This document shows, piece after piece, positions 8,528-16,260 of a DNA stretch of 18,322 nucleotides. Within the stretch, counting starts at the first letter, position 1; every line of letters starts with the position of its first letter. The translations under genes were made by a program, and so were the position numbers. Under the pieces are notes generated by a model. The model was not told the origin of the DNA and did no database searches. It saw nothing but the letters and a program-made list of their open reading frames with translations. This DNA comes from CAYZJD01 sp964478455 (lineage in GTDB: Bacteria > Acidobacteriota > Terriglobia > Bryobacterales > Bryobacteraceae): NCBI GenBank assembly GCA_964478455.1, contig CAYZJD010000046.1:1-18322 (forward strand), read 5' to 3'.

Positions 8528-8760
8528 ACCGTACTGGCTGGGGCGAGTTCGAACCCAGGTTGGTTTCCTTCCGGTAGTAATTTCGCGACGCCGTGGCCGA
8601 TAACGACGTGACCTCAAATCGAACACCGGCGTGCTCGATGGCGGCGCTCAGCTTCGGCCGACGCTCTGCGGCACTCAATACGGAAACCAGCGCCGTTCCG
8701 GCGGCGTGGAGACGCCGTGGATTCCGCGCCATATGTCCCGCGGTTCCGCACGCTGCGGCC
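8528..8760 (-). pseudogene. CorC/HlyC C-terminal fragment, decayed paralogue of the 10227-11546 gene
   Basis: The minus-strand translation contains AEPRDIWRGIHG, then in another frame RLHAAGTALVS, then AAERRPKLSAAIEHAGVRFEVTSLS, then SGHGVAKLLPEGNQPGFE after one more shift. These line up in order with the C-terminus of the intact gene (GGQPDIWRDVQG / CLHVAGTALLS / ERPPKVGDAIDYAGVRFAVASVS / GHGVASAIVDVLPEEQ). Roughly 80 bases of the intact gene are missing between ALVS and VLSAAE, and at least two single-base shifts break the frame. Nothing of the DUF21 or CBS domains remains. It fills the stretch just upstream of the His-rich gene, so the efflux-operon promoter must lie in or next to it. Confidence 0.8.
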
Positions 8761-8765
8761 AAATC

Positions 8766-9287
8766 CTACTTGGGTGTAGCCGTGAGGGGGATGCTGATGC
8801 TCTTAGAGGCAGGCAGCCCCTTGACCTCCCCTGCCGGAAGCCACGTCTGTGACTGACCCTCCTTCTTTATGTCCACCCAACGTGCTTCCCGGAGGATAAC
8901 CTCCACGGTCACCTTGGCGTCCTTGGCCTCGGATTCGGGACTATAGAAATTACTCAGTGCAATCTCGCCCGTGGTGCCAGGGTCGATCGCCTGGAAGTAC
9001 AGCATCCTGTCGTACGCATCCACCTGATTTCCGTTGATCTTGACGGTGAAGGCAAAACTGGAGGCTTTCTGTGTGCCCGCGTTGCGCAACTTGACACGCA
9101 ACGTGCAAAGAGATCCGGGAGGGAGACTCTTCGGTTGTACATCTCCCTTTCCGGAAAGGGTAACCACAATATCTTGCACGCTCACCTCGGGGTCCGCCGT
9201 TTGCGCGGTTACCCGAAGGGGGAATAACAAGACAAACAGAGCCAATAAGAGTGTTGCCACTCGCACGGCAGAAACAAAATGCGTCAT
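8766..9287 (-). CDS. Exported CARDB-like (Ig-fold) protein of unknown function
   Basis: A 173-residue protein starting at ATG 9287, with an AAGGAGG ribosome site nine bases upstream that lies inside the end of the preceding gene. The N-terminus MTHFVSAVRVATLLLALFVLLFPLRVTAQTA is a clear Sec signal peptide cleaved after VTAQ. The mature part (VSVQDIVVTLSGKGDVQPKSLPPGSLCTLRVKLRNAGTQKASSFAFTVKINGNQV) has the pattern of a CARDB-type beta sandwich: an opening strand, then a conserved xVKLRNxG strand. It has no enzymatic motif. Only two bases separate it from the FG-GAP gene upstream, so the two are translated together and probably act together on the cell surface or in the periplasm. Confidence 0.7.
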   Translation of the reverse strand: MTHFVSAVRVATLLLALFVLLFPLRVTAQTADPEVSVQDIVVTLSGKGDVQPKSLPPGSLCTLRVKLRNAGTQKASSFAFTVKINGNQVDAYDRMLYFQAIDPGTTGEIALSNFYSPESEAKDAKVTVEVILREARWVDIKKEGQSQTWLPAGEVKGLPASKSISIPLTATPK

Positions 9288-9289
9288 CG

Positions 9290-10090
9290 CTACATCCTCC
9301 TTGACGAATTTCCAAGGCCGTTGGCGCCCGCGGTGGTGAGGTTTGTCACGACGGACACGGCCGGCACGAAAGCCCAAAGCACAGTCCCGCGGGGCCGAGA
9401 GCGCTGCGCGGGACCAGGTTCCCAGGGAGACTGAGCGAGAGGAGGAGATCGAGAAGCGTCCTGCGCAAATGCACCCGACGCCAGAGCGGAGGCTATCGGT
9501 AGAACTTCGAACTGACCAGTTGAGGGACGACGGCCTGGCAGATGGCCCGCCGTGACCATGACGATTTGAAAACCACGCTGCGGCGGCAAGCGTAGCGCCG
9601 GACGATCTCGCGGGACAAGATGCGACTTCAGCCGTTCGCGGGTCGGCGCGGAAGCCGGCGGGAACTCTTCAAACCGCCCCTTGCGAAAACCACCTCGCCC
9701 GTCATTCAGCCAGACCCGAAGAAGCTGCTGCGTGAAGGGCTGCCCGACAATGACGTCGGTGTCGCCGTCTTCGTCGATATCCCGAGCCGCTACTGCCTGC
9801 GCAACTTCAGTGGATTCGAAGGTGAGATGAGTATCCCTGCGAGCGGAGAGATGAAGTTCGATGCGGAAGCGTGTGACCTGACAGTGCAGTCGGCCAGAAT
9901 CCAGAAGGACCGCTCCGTCTGCCTTGTTATCGCTGTCCAAGTCGGCAACGGCGAGGGTCCCTCCGAATGGCGCCGCGAGATTCGCCCGCGCCAAGGCGCC
10001 TTCAAGGCCGTCTTGCGCCCAGAGGCACGGTGCTATGAGAGCCAGCGAGGTGGCAAGGACAAGCTTAGCCTTAAGCGATCGGCCCTTCAT
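9290..10090 (-). CDS. Exported FG-GAP/VCBS-repeat protein
   Basis: A 266-residue secreted protein. I start it at ATG 10090, because MKGRSLKAKLVLATSLALIAPCLWAQ is a good signal peptide; longer in-frame extensions run into non-coding sequence. No strong ribosome site is visible. Two FG-GAP/VCBS calcium-loop motifs can be seen: D50-L-D52-S-D54 (VADLDSDNKADGAV) and D104-I-D106-E-D108-G-D110-T-D112 (ARDIDEDGDTDVIVG), followed by LLRVWLNDGRGGF, the usual end of a propeller blade. With only two or three blades it is much shorter than a full seven-blade integrin-like propeller. The C-terminal third is Pro/Ser/Arg-rich (SRSPPLAQSPWEPGPA) and poorly conserved-looking. Function unknown; surface or adhesion roles are typical for the fold. 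Confidence 0.65.
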   Translation of the reverse strand: MKGRSLKAKLVLATSLALIAPCLWAQDGLEGALARANLAAPFGGTLAVADLDSDNKADGAVLLDSGRLHCQVTRFRIELHLSARRDTHLTFESTEVAQAVAARDIDEDGDTDVIVGQPFTQQLLRVWLNDGRGGFRKGRFEEFPPASAPTRERLKSHLVPRDRPALRLPPQRGFQIVMVTAGHLPGRRPSTGQFEVLPIASALASGAFAQDASRSPPLAQSPWEPGPAQRSRPRGTVLWAFVPAVSVVTNLTTAGANGLGNSSRRM

Positions 10091-10152
10091 CCGTGAGTCG
10101 GGGGCAATTCCCAATGCTAGCGTATCGAAAACCCTAGCGTCGCTGGCGATGC

Positions 10153-10184
10153 GATCCCGTTTGGGCCTGCCAATCAACGGGATC
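10153..10184. repeat. 9-bp perfect inverted repeat, possible hairpin
   Basis: GATCCCGTT (10153-10161) pairs with AACGGGATC (10176-10184) across a 14-base loop. It lies 43-74 bases after the stop of the CNNM/CorC gene (10227) and 63 bases or more before the FG-GAP gene. It could slow or end transcription from the CNNM pair or protect mRNA ends, but no T-run follows on the minus strand, so it is not a standard intrinsic terminator. Confidence 0.35.
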
Positions 10185-10226
10185 ACCCGATCGCCTGAGC
10201 GGACGCAGTGGCGGGGCTGCTGTCGG

Positions 10227-11546
10227 CTAGTCTGTCTGTGCTTCAGACTGGATCTGTTCTTCGGGAAGCACGTCCACAATTGCGCTCGCCACGCCGTGGC
10301 CGGATACCGACGCGACCGCAAAGCGAACACCGGCATAGTCGATGGCGTCACCTACCTTCGGCGGGCGCTCCAGCACGGTCAGCACGAGACCGCTCACGGT
10401 ATCCACCTCTTCGTGCTCCAGCTCGATGCCGATCTCCTCTCCCACCTCGGAAAGCAGAGCCGTCCCGGCGACGTGGAGGCATCCCTGCACGTCGCGCCAG
10501 ATGTCCGGCTGGCCCCCGTCTTCGTGAATCTCCCCGATGATCCGGTCGACCAGGTCTTTCTCGGTAACTACACCGGCGGTCCCGCCGTGCTCGTCCATGA
10601 CCACGACCATCTGGGCTTCGGACGTCCGCATTACATCCACGACATCGTCCGCCGGCATGCTCTGTGGCACGAACGGCACTGGCCGCACCTGGTCTCGCGG
10701 CAGCGTCCGGCCCGCCAGTAGTACCGGCAGGAGGTCCTTGACATGCACGAACCCGACGATGTCGTCCAGGCTCGTGTCAAACACCGGATACCGCGTGTAC
10801 CCCCCGCGCTGAAGAACCGCCTTCAGTTGGTCTGAAGAGGTACCCAGTTCCAGACCGATTGTGCGGACACGCGGGATCATGATCTCGTCGGCCGTCAGTT
10901 CACGAAGCCGGAGGAGTTCGCGCATGAACCTGGCCGACCTGGGGTCGAGGGCGCCCGCCGATTCGCTCTCCTCGACAATGACCTCGAGTTCTTCCGGCGT
11001 GTGATAGACGTGCGACGGTGTTCTCTCGATCCCGACCATCCGAAGCAGGGCATTCCCCAGCCCGTTGAGGCCGAGGACCAGCGGGTACAAGGCGCGCCGA
11101 ACCCAGCTCACCATGGGCGCGATCCAGAGACTGGTGCCTTCGGCGTGCTGGAGGGCGAGCGTCTTGGGGATCATTTCGCCGAAAACAATGTGTAGGTACG
11201 TCAGGAATGCCACCGCGATGATGCTGGCCACGGTATGCTCGGCGAAACGCGCCGCCGGGCCGAGAGCGCTGAGCCAGCCCTTAATCCAGCCGGCCACGAC
11301 ATGCTCGCCGTACATACCAAGACCAAGGCTGGCAAACGTGATCCCCAGTTGAGCGGTCGCAATGTACTGGTCCTGGCGCCTCGGATCGTTCAGAATCGCA
11401 GATACCATCTTCGCGACGCGGTGACCACGGTTGGCCCGGCTCTCAATTGCATGCCGTGGCACACCAATCAGCGCAAACTCGGCGGCGACGAAGACGCCGT
11501 TCAGCACGATCAGGCCCAGGATGATCAAGGCCGGAGTAAGGTACAT
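10227..11546 (-). CDS. CNNM/CorC-type membrane protein (DUF21-CBS-CBS-CorC_HlyC), second of a tandem pair
   Basis: A 439-residue inner-membrane protein of the CNNM/hemolysin-C family, often linked to Mg2+/Co2+ handling. Start ATG 11546 overlaps the upstream stop by one base (TGATG); longer in-frame starts would lie inside the neighbour. The DUF21 domain covers about residues 1-180 (start MYLTPALIILGLIVLNGVFVAAEFALIGV; core GITFASLGLGMYGEHVV and FGEMIPKTLALQ). It is followed by a CBS pair (MIPRVRTIGLE; YPVFDTSLDDIVGFVHVKDLL; VVVMDEHGGTAGVVTEKDLVDRIIGEI, the full DEHGG motif) and a C-terminal CorC_HlyC domain (DAIDYAGVRFAVASVSGHGV). A broken copy of this C-terminus lies at 8528-8760. Transport direction and ion are not shown by sequence. 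Confidence 0.9.
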   Translation of the reverse strand: MYLTPALIILGLIVLNGVFVAAEFALIGVPRHAIESRANRGHRVAKMVSAILNDPRRQDQYIATAQLGITFASLGLGMYGEHVVAGWIKGWLSALGPAARFAEHTVASIIAVAFLTYLHIVFGEMIPKTLALQHAEGTSLWIAPMVSWVRRALYPLVLGLNGLGNALLRMVGIERTPSHVYHTPEELEVIVEESESAGALDPRSARFMRELLRLRELTADEIMIPRVRTIGLELGTSSDQLKAVLQRGGYTRYPVFDTSLDDIVGFVHVKDLLPVLLAGRTLPRDQVRPVPFVPQSMPADDVVDVMRTSEAQMVVVMDEHGGTAGVVTEKDLVDRIIGEIHEDGGQPDIWRDVQGCLHVAGTALLSEVGEEIGIELEHEEVDTVSGLVLTVLERPPKVGDAIDYAGVRFAVASVSGHGVASAIVDVLPEEQIQSEAQTD

Positions 11547-12853
11547 CAACGGACGGCTCCTTCCGGTTCGGGAGCTCCGCTGACCAGGACCGACGTGACG
11601 GACTGGTGTCCGACGCGCTCGATCTCGAACTCGAGACCGTCGATCCGGATGCGATCTCCTGCTTGAGGTATCCGGCCGGCAGCTTGCAGAACCAGCCCTC
11701 CAATCGTGGAGGCCCGGCCGGTCCTCTTGATCTGGATCCAATCAGCCGCCTCGTCCAGTCGCATCAGTCCTGGCAGGCGAACGCGACCATCCGCAAGCCG
11801 TGCCGGGGCGGGCTGCCCGAATCGTGCCTTTCCGGTAATCCCGCCAAGCAGTTCCGTCAGCAGGTCACCGAAGGTGATGAGGCCAACAGTTCCGTACCCC
11901 CCGGCAACCAGGGCCAGGTGACTCTTGTGGTGCCGGAGCACGTCCAGCAATTCGCCCGCAGTGGCCCACTCGGTCACGGAGGGGATTGGACGCACAATTG
12001 ACCGGACTGGGGGGACCGCTCCGCCCCGGGCCACTGCAGCCACCAGGTCCTTCGTATGCAGAGCGCCGACGATGTTGTCCGGAGATTCGTCATACACGGG
12101 GATCCGCGTGAAGTTGTTTTCGGCGAGCACCTCAAGGACTGTGGCTGGCCGGGCATCCACGCTGAGGCCGACAATGAACCTCCTCGGTATCATAAGGTGG
12201 CTCACTGGCCGGGATGCAAGCCGCATCGCCCGGCGCAGGCGCTCGTGTTCCTTTACCTCAATCAGGCCGCCCCTGCGGCTTTCGCCGAGAACGAACTCGA
12301 TCTCTTCCGGCGAATGGATTCGGTGGTGCGCTGACGGCGCGACTCCAAACAGCTTGAGAATCGCAAGTCCGCTGCCGTTCAGAATCGCGAGGAACCACGC
12401 GTACAGCTTCAGGGAAGCCCGCATCGGGACAACCAGCGCCAGCGCGATCTGAGTCGGATATTGAAGCGCCGCAGACTTCGGCACCAGCTCGCCGATCACG
12501 ACCTGCAAAGTCGTCATTGTTACCAGGACGGCCAACGAAGCCGCCGAGAAAGCGGTGAGCGGGTCCAAGGCGGCCCACCGTTCGAGGAGCAGGCCCAGGC
12601 CGGGCGCCAGGGTGGCTTGCGTGTAGGCGCCGAGCACCAGGCTCGACCAGGTGATGCCGATCTGGCACGCGGCGATGTAGCTGTCGAGCCTGGCTGGTTG
12701 GGTGAGCGTGGGGAGCAGCGCACGCGCCAGGCGGTTGCCGTCTTCGGCCATCTGTGCAATCCGGCTACGGCGCACGCTGACCGTCGCAAACTCGGCCGCA
12801 ACATAAACGGCGTTCACGGCGATGAGCAGAAGGACAACAAGCCCAGCGATCAG
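11546..12853 (-). CDS. CNNM/CorC-type membrane protein, divergent CBS2, CTG start likely
   Basis: The first gene of the tandem pair, 435 residues from CTG 12853. The only standard start, GTG 12817, cuts off most of TM1; from CTG the protein starts LIAGLVVLLLIAVNAVYVAAEFATVSVRRSR, matching the family N-terminus. A near-perfect ribosome site (GAGGTGATC, complementary to the 16S tail) lies just upstream, with an in-frame TGA inside it, so no earlier start is possible. DUF21 (about 1-185) is followed by MIPRRFIVGLSVD, a first CBS (IPVYDESPDNIVGALHTKDLV), a second CBS that lacks the DEHGG motif (VAGGYGTVGLITFGDLLTELLG), and a CorC_HlyC domain (GDRIRIDGLEFEIERVG). The altered CBS2 suggests changed nucleotide regulation relative to its partner. 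It overlaps the next gene by one base. Confidence 0.85.
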   Translation of the reverse strand: MIAGLVVLLLIAVNAVYVAAEFATVSVRRSRIAQMAEDGNRLARALLPTLTQPARLDSYIAACQIGITWSSLVLGAYTQATLAPGLGLLLERWAALDPLTAFSAASLAVLVTMTTLQVVIGELVPKSAALQYPTQIALALVVPMRASLKLYAWFLAILNGSGLAILKLFGVAPSAHHRIHSPEEIEFVLGESRRGGLIEVKEHERLRRAMRLASRPVSHLMIPRRFIVGLSVDARPATVLEVLAENNFTRIPVYDESPDNIVGALHTKDLVAAVARGGAVPPVRSIVRPIPSVTEWATAGELLDVLRHHKSHLALVAGGYGTVGLITFGDLLTELLGGITGKARFGQPAPARLADGRVRLPGLMRLDEAADWIQIKRTGRASTIGGLVLQAAGRIPQAGDRIRIDGLEFEIERVGHQSVTSVLVSGAPEPEGAVR

Positions 12854-12910
12854 GGAAGATCACCTCTTTTCGGGGCGAGGGCACCCGGCCCGCCGACCAC
12901 ATGCCGGGGG

Positions 12911-12962
12911 CGGTTGCGCGGACTCATATGCCTTCAGTTTGTCACACTGGAAGGCGCAACCG
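12911..12962. repeat. Nested inverted repeat upstream of the CNNM pair
   Basis: CGGTTGCGC (12911-12919) and GCGCAACCG (12954-12962) form a perfect 9-bp arm pair. Inside is a second, imperfect palindrome: CCTTCAGT ... ACTGGAAGG (12931-12954, one bulged G). The structure lies about 60-110 bases upstream of the CTG start at 12853, within the 198-base gap between the peptidase gene and the CNNM pair. It may be an operator or a leader hairpin of the CNNM operon, or the 3' end of the upstream transcript. No T-run is present. No gene is visible in the gap. Confidence 0.4.
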
Positions 12963-13051
12963 ACTTCCGGGGGGTCGTCCGATCGCGTGGTGAAACAGGG
13001 ACGAGCCGTGCTCCGGTCGGCAGAAGTGGATCCGAGGAGCGTTTCGCGGCC

Positions 13052-14086
13052 TCACCGGGTCGTCCGGATGGCACGGAACTCGGCTCGATTGCCGGGCACG
13101 TCGGTCGGGTCTGGCAGGCCCGCTGCGGGCTGCGCGGGCAAGCGGACTGCGAAATCTGTGTTGGCCGCGCAGGCTGGCAGAGTGTCCGGCCGGCAAACCT
13201 CGTGGGGTTGTGCGGCCGGATTGAAGCGGCCTGAAATCAGGTAGGCGGCGCCCGCCGTAGCCGCCGCCCAGGGCTGGAGCAGAACCAGAGGTACCATGTA
13301 TTTCTTCGATCGGATGAGGGATTCGCTCACACCCCGGACCTTGGTGCTTCGACGCGTCCCTGGGATCTGCGGTATAAGGAACCGCCGAAGGTTCAGGCCA
13401 GGCCGGCGGCGGCAATAGTTCACCAGCGCTTTGGCCGAGTGCTTGGGCGTCGAAATGCCAGCGTCCGCGATGAGGCTCCGCCGGAGCGCACCCGGGTAGT
13501 AGAAATTGATGATGCCGCGCGCAAAGTCGGCGCAATTCCGGTAGAGAAGATTGAACCGCTTCTGGTTGCGTTGCGCGTTGAGATGCCGGATGAGGCGTTG
13601 ATCGTCCTCTGGCGTGGTTTCAAGCGCGAAGCCGTAGATGCTGCGATCGTACGCCACGCCGAGCAGTTGAACCCACTCTCCCTTGGGAGTCTCCTCCTCC
13701 GGGCCATCGGGCACAAGCTCGCGGAGGTGTGCCCGGCGATACCCGTCCCTAAGCCGCACGGCGACCGCTGCATTGGCGGAATCGGGCACGTCCTCCGGCC
13801 GGTCCACGGCATAGAGGTGGGGCAGCAAGGGCACCGCGATCCAGTCGCGTCCCGCGATCCGGTTATACCGGCTGATCACGACTCCGGATTCACCAGGTTG
13901 GCAGAGCCGCAGCTTGGTGGGCGTTTCAGCGCACACGCCCGACAGGTAAATGGACACATGCCCGGTCGGGGTGAAAAAGCCGAACCTGCCAAACGGCTCG
14001 CTCACCAGGAGCGCGACTCCCGCGGACAGCCGAGCAGCCCCCGCGAGGACAAGAAGAAGCGATACGAATGGGATTCTCGTGTGCAC
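13052..14086 (-). CDS. Predicted exported permuted NlpC/P60-like (papain-fold) peptidase/amidase
   Basis: A 344-residue protein taken from GTG 14086, 62 bases after the kinase stop; the open frame goes further up but overlaps the kinase and has no signal there. The N-terminus (MHTRIPFVSLLLVLAGAARLSAG) is a signal peptide or anchor. H43 in PTGHVSIYLSGVC and C185 in LLYRNCADFARGIINFYYPG are arranged His-first, Cys-second. This is the order of circularly permuted NlpC/P60 and LRAT-like enzymes, where the NC(A/E)xF motif holds the nucleophile. A hydrophobic segment near residues 268-292 (YMVPLVLLQPWAAATAGAAYLISG) may anchor it. The substrate is unknown; cell-wall peptides or lipids are typical for the fold. 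It is transcribed after the sensor kinase, so it may be part of its regulon. I cannot name the exact family. Confidence 0.6.
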   Translation of the reverse strand: MHTRIPFVSLLLVLAGAARLSAGVALLVSEPFGRFGFFTPTGHVSIYLSGVCAETPTKLRLCQPGESGVVISRYNRIAGRDWIAVPLLPHLYAVDRPEDVPDSANAAVAVRLRDGYRRAHLRELVPDGPEEETPKGEWVQLLGVAYDRSIYGFALETTPEDDQRLIRHLNAQRNQKRFNLLYRNCADFARGIINFYYPGALRRSLIADAGISTPKHSAKALVNYCRRRPGLNLRRFLIPQIPGTRRSTKVRGVSESLIRSKKYMVPLVLLQPWAAATAGAAYLISGRFNPAAQPHEVCRPDTLPACAANTDFAVRLPAQPAAGLPDPTDVPGNRAEFRAIRTTR

Positions 14087-14148
14087 GCCTATCGTGAACC
14101 TGCTTGCTTCAAGTCCATTCTGACGCACATGGCCCGGGAAGTGCTTCT

Positions 14149-15567
14149 CTACCGCGCCCCGGGGTGGGGCATTGCGGCTACGACTGGGATGGAAACCCTC
14201 AAAGTCGTGCCGCAGCCTTGAGCGCTTTCGACTTCGATCCTCCCGTTGTGCACGCTGGCGATCCACTGCGCGATCGACAGGCCCAGCCCAGCGCCTCCGG
14301 CCTCCCGCGACCGCGCTTTGTCCGCTCGATAGAAGCGGTCGAAAATGTGCGGGAGATCCTCTTCGGCAATGCCGATGCCGGTATCCGTGACCTCCACGAC
14401 CGCTGTCCCATCGATCCGGTCTAGATTGACTCCAACCAAGCCCCCTTCCGGCGTGTACTTCACCGCGTTGTCGATGAGAATCAGGAAGAGCCGCCGAAGC
14501 GCCGAAACATCACCAAGCATCCAAACCGGCTCGTGGGGCAGTCGGGCCTCGAACTGTATCTGTTTCGCAGCGGCCATCACACGGCCCTGCTCGCAGGCCT
14601 CGGCTACGCTGGAGGCGAGGTCCACGCGTTCGAGAGTGACGGACTCGCCGCCGGAGTCCGCCCTGGCCAGGACCAGCAGATCCTCAATGAGCGTGGAGGT
14701 TCGCTCCAGTTCGGTCAGGACTTGTGCCAGGGCTTCGCGATACTCTTCGGGTCGTCGATCGCGCCGCAAAGCGAGTTCCGCTGTGGTTCGCATCAGCGAC
14801 ACCGGAGTCCGGAGTTCGTGGGAGGCGTCAGCGGTAAAGCGCGTGATCCGGGAAAACGCCGTGTCCAGACGCTCGAGCATTGTGTTCAGCGTTTGCGACA
14901 ACCGCTGGAGTTCATCGCCCGTCGGGGGCACGTCCAGGCGCTCCGAGAGGTTCTGCGCGGTGATGGATCGAGCGGTGTTTGTGATCCGATCCACGGGCGC
15001 GAGCGCACGCCGGCTCATCCAGTACCCGCCGGCCGATGCCAAGAACAGCAGAAGCGGCACTCCGCCAAGCAGAATCCAGCCGAACGCTGCCAAACCTTCC
15101 CGGATTTCCTGGACCGGTGCAGCGACCTGAACCGTGTACGTTTTTCCGTGGGCATCCGCGTTGCTCGACAGGAAGCGCAACGGCGTACCACGGATCTCGA
15201 TGTCTTCGAACCGTGGCCCATTTCGGAGCTGGTTGGCTTGATATACGGGTACCTTTGAGTCGTACAGAGGGTCCGAGCGGTAGATCCAGCGGCCGTCGCT
15301 GTCGGCGACCTGGAACAGGTCCCCGCCCGGGCCGAGGACGGAGTGCTCGCGGAACTCGTAGCGGATCTCCTCGAGCGAAAGGGAAGGACTCTCCTGCTCG
15401 ATGAAGCGCCTCACTCCCTCGATTCGGTCGCGCAAGCTGGCGTCCACTGCGGCGAACAGGCTCTGGCGCATCGCCAGCCAGACCCCGGCACCGAACAAAC
15501 ACAACGCAAACGCCAGGAAGGCGAAATACCAGAGCGTAAGGCGGACGCGGATGGAAAGTTTTCTCAG
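14149..15567 (-). CDS. Sensor histidine kinase (HAMP-HisKA-HATPase), CTG start likely
   Basis: Membrane sensor of a two-component pair. The best standard start, TTG 15504, splits TM1. CTG 15567 gives MRKLSIRVRLTLWYFAFLAFALCLFGAGVWL with an intact TM1. It overlaps the regulator stop as CTGA, in the place of the usual ATGA, and follows an AGGAGG site by four bases. From that start there are 472 residues: TM1 11-33; a periplasmic sensor domain of about 130 residues with no family I recognise; TM2 163-184; HAMP 185-238; and the phosphoacceptor H250 in ASHELRTP. The ATPase boxes follow: N367 (LIDNAVKYTPEGG), D395 in DTGIGI, F-box FDRFYR and GAGLGLSIA. Its layout resembles CusS/heavy-metal sensors, but the sensor domain is not diagnostic. 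Confidence 0.9.
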   Translation of the reverse strand: MRKLSIRVRLTLWYFAFLAFALCLFGAGVWLAMRQSLFAAVDASLRDRIEGVRRFIEQESPSLSLEEIRYEFREHSVLGPGGDLFQVADSDGRWIYRSDPLYDSKVPVYQANQLRNGPRFEDIEIRGTPLRFLSSNADAHGKTYTVQVAAPVQEIREGLAAFGWILLGGVPLLLFLASAGGYWMSRRALAPVDRITNTARSITAQNLSERLDVPPTGDELQRLSQTLNTMLERLDTAFSRITRFTADASHELRTPVSLMRTTAELALRRDRRPEEYREALAQVLTELERTSTLIEDLLVLARADSGGESVTLERVDLASSVAEACEQGRVMAAAKQIQFEARLPHEPVWMLGDVSALRRLFLILIDNAVKYTPEGGLVGVNLDRIDGTAVVEVTDTGIGIAEEDLPHIFDRFYRADKARSREAGGAGLGLSIAQWIASVHNGRIEVESAQGCGTTLRVSIPVVAAMPHPGAR

Positions 15568-16244
15568 GGAGCCTCCTCGTCGCGCAAACAGTAGCCCACG
15601 CCCCGGACGGTGTGGATCAGCCGGCGGCGTTCTCGCCCTTCGAGTTTGGCCCGCAACAGCCGGATGAAAGCGTCCAACGTGTTGTTCTCAATGTCGCTCT
15701 CCAGCCCCCACACGGCATCGATCAGCGTCTGCCGCGGGATCACCCTGCCAGCTCGCCGTATGAGGAACTCCAAGAGGTTGTACTCCGTGCGCGTGAGCGG
15801 GACACGTTCACCGCCTCTCCAGACATCGTGCGCCGCCGGATCGAGCACAAGATCGCCCACTTGAATTTGTGCTCTGCGGCCGGGCTGAACGCGCCTGGTA
15901 AGCGCCCGCAATCGGGCCAGCAGGACCTCGAAGGAGAACGGCTTGGTGAGATAGTCATCGGCGCCCAAATCAAGTCCAGTGACTACGTCCTTTGCGGCGT
16001 CTCGCGCGGTCAGCATCAGGATCGGCACGCTGCTGCGGGTCTGGCGAAGCCGCCTGGCCACCTCGAACCCACTCAATCTCGGCAGCATGACATCCAAGAT
16101 GATCGCGTCCAATTCGGTGCTCAGCGCCAAGTCCACTGCTTGCTGGCCGTCGGGCGCGATCACGATCGAGTACCCCTCCTCTTCGAGGCCTCGCCTCAGC
16201 AGGCCGGCCATACGCGGCTCATCTTCGACGATCAGTACCCTCAT
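15564..16244 (-). CDS. OmpR/PhoB-family response regulator
   Basis: A DNA-binding response regulator of 226 residues. ATG 16244 (MRVLIVEDEPRM) is chosen over ATG 16262, because the latter overlaps the predicted -10 box and adds an unlikely MKGGEP tail. The receiver domain has the acidic pair E7/D8, phosphoacceptor D51 (AIILDVMLP), T79 and K101 (DYLTKPF). The winged-helix effector (about 128-222) includes LTRTEYNLLEFLIRRAGRVIPRQTLIDAVWG and the closing TVRGVGYCL. The closing segment is standard for OmpR/CusR regulators. The stop overlaps the kinase start by two bases. The upstream region holds tandem 11-bp-spaced half-sites that this protein probably binds. The cognate signal is unknown. Confidence 0.93.
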   Translation of the reverse strand: MRVLIVEDEPRMAGLLRRGLEEEGYSIVIAPDGQQAVDLALSTELDAIILDVMLPRLSGFEVARRLRQTRSSVPILMLTARDAAKDVVTGLDLGADDYLTKPFSFEVLLARLRALTRRVQPGRRAQIQVGDLVLDPAAHDVWRGGERVPLTRTEYNLLEFLIRRAGRVIPRQTLIDAVWGLESDIENNTLDAFIRLLRAKLEGRERRRLIHTVRGVGYCLRDEEAP

Positions 16245-16260
16245 GGGTTCCCCGCCTTTC

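Noticed and set aside
9924..10721. Plus-strand open frame of 265 codons
   Set aside because: It crosses the FG-GAP start, the intergenic gap and the CorC C-terminus on the opposite strand, with no ribosome site or family features.
14087..14266. ATG extension of the permuted peptidase to 14266
   Set aside because: It overlaps the kinase 3' end, is Arg-rich and lacks a signal peptide until GTG 14086.
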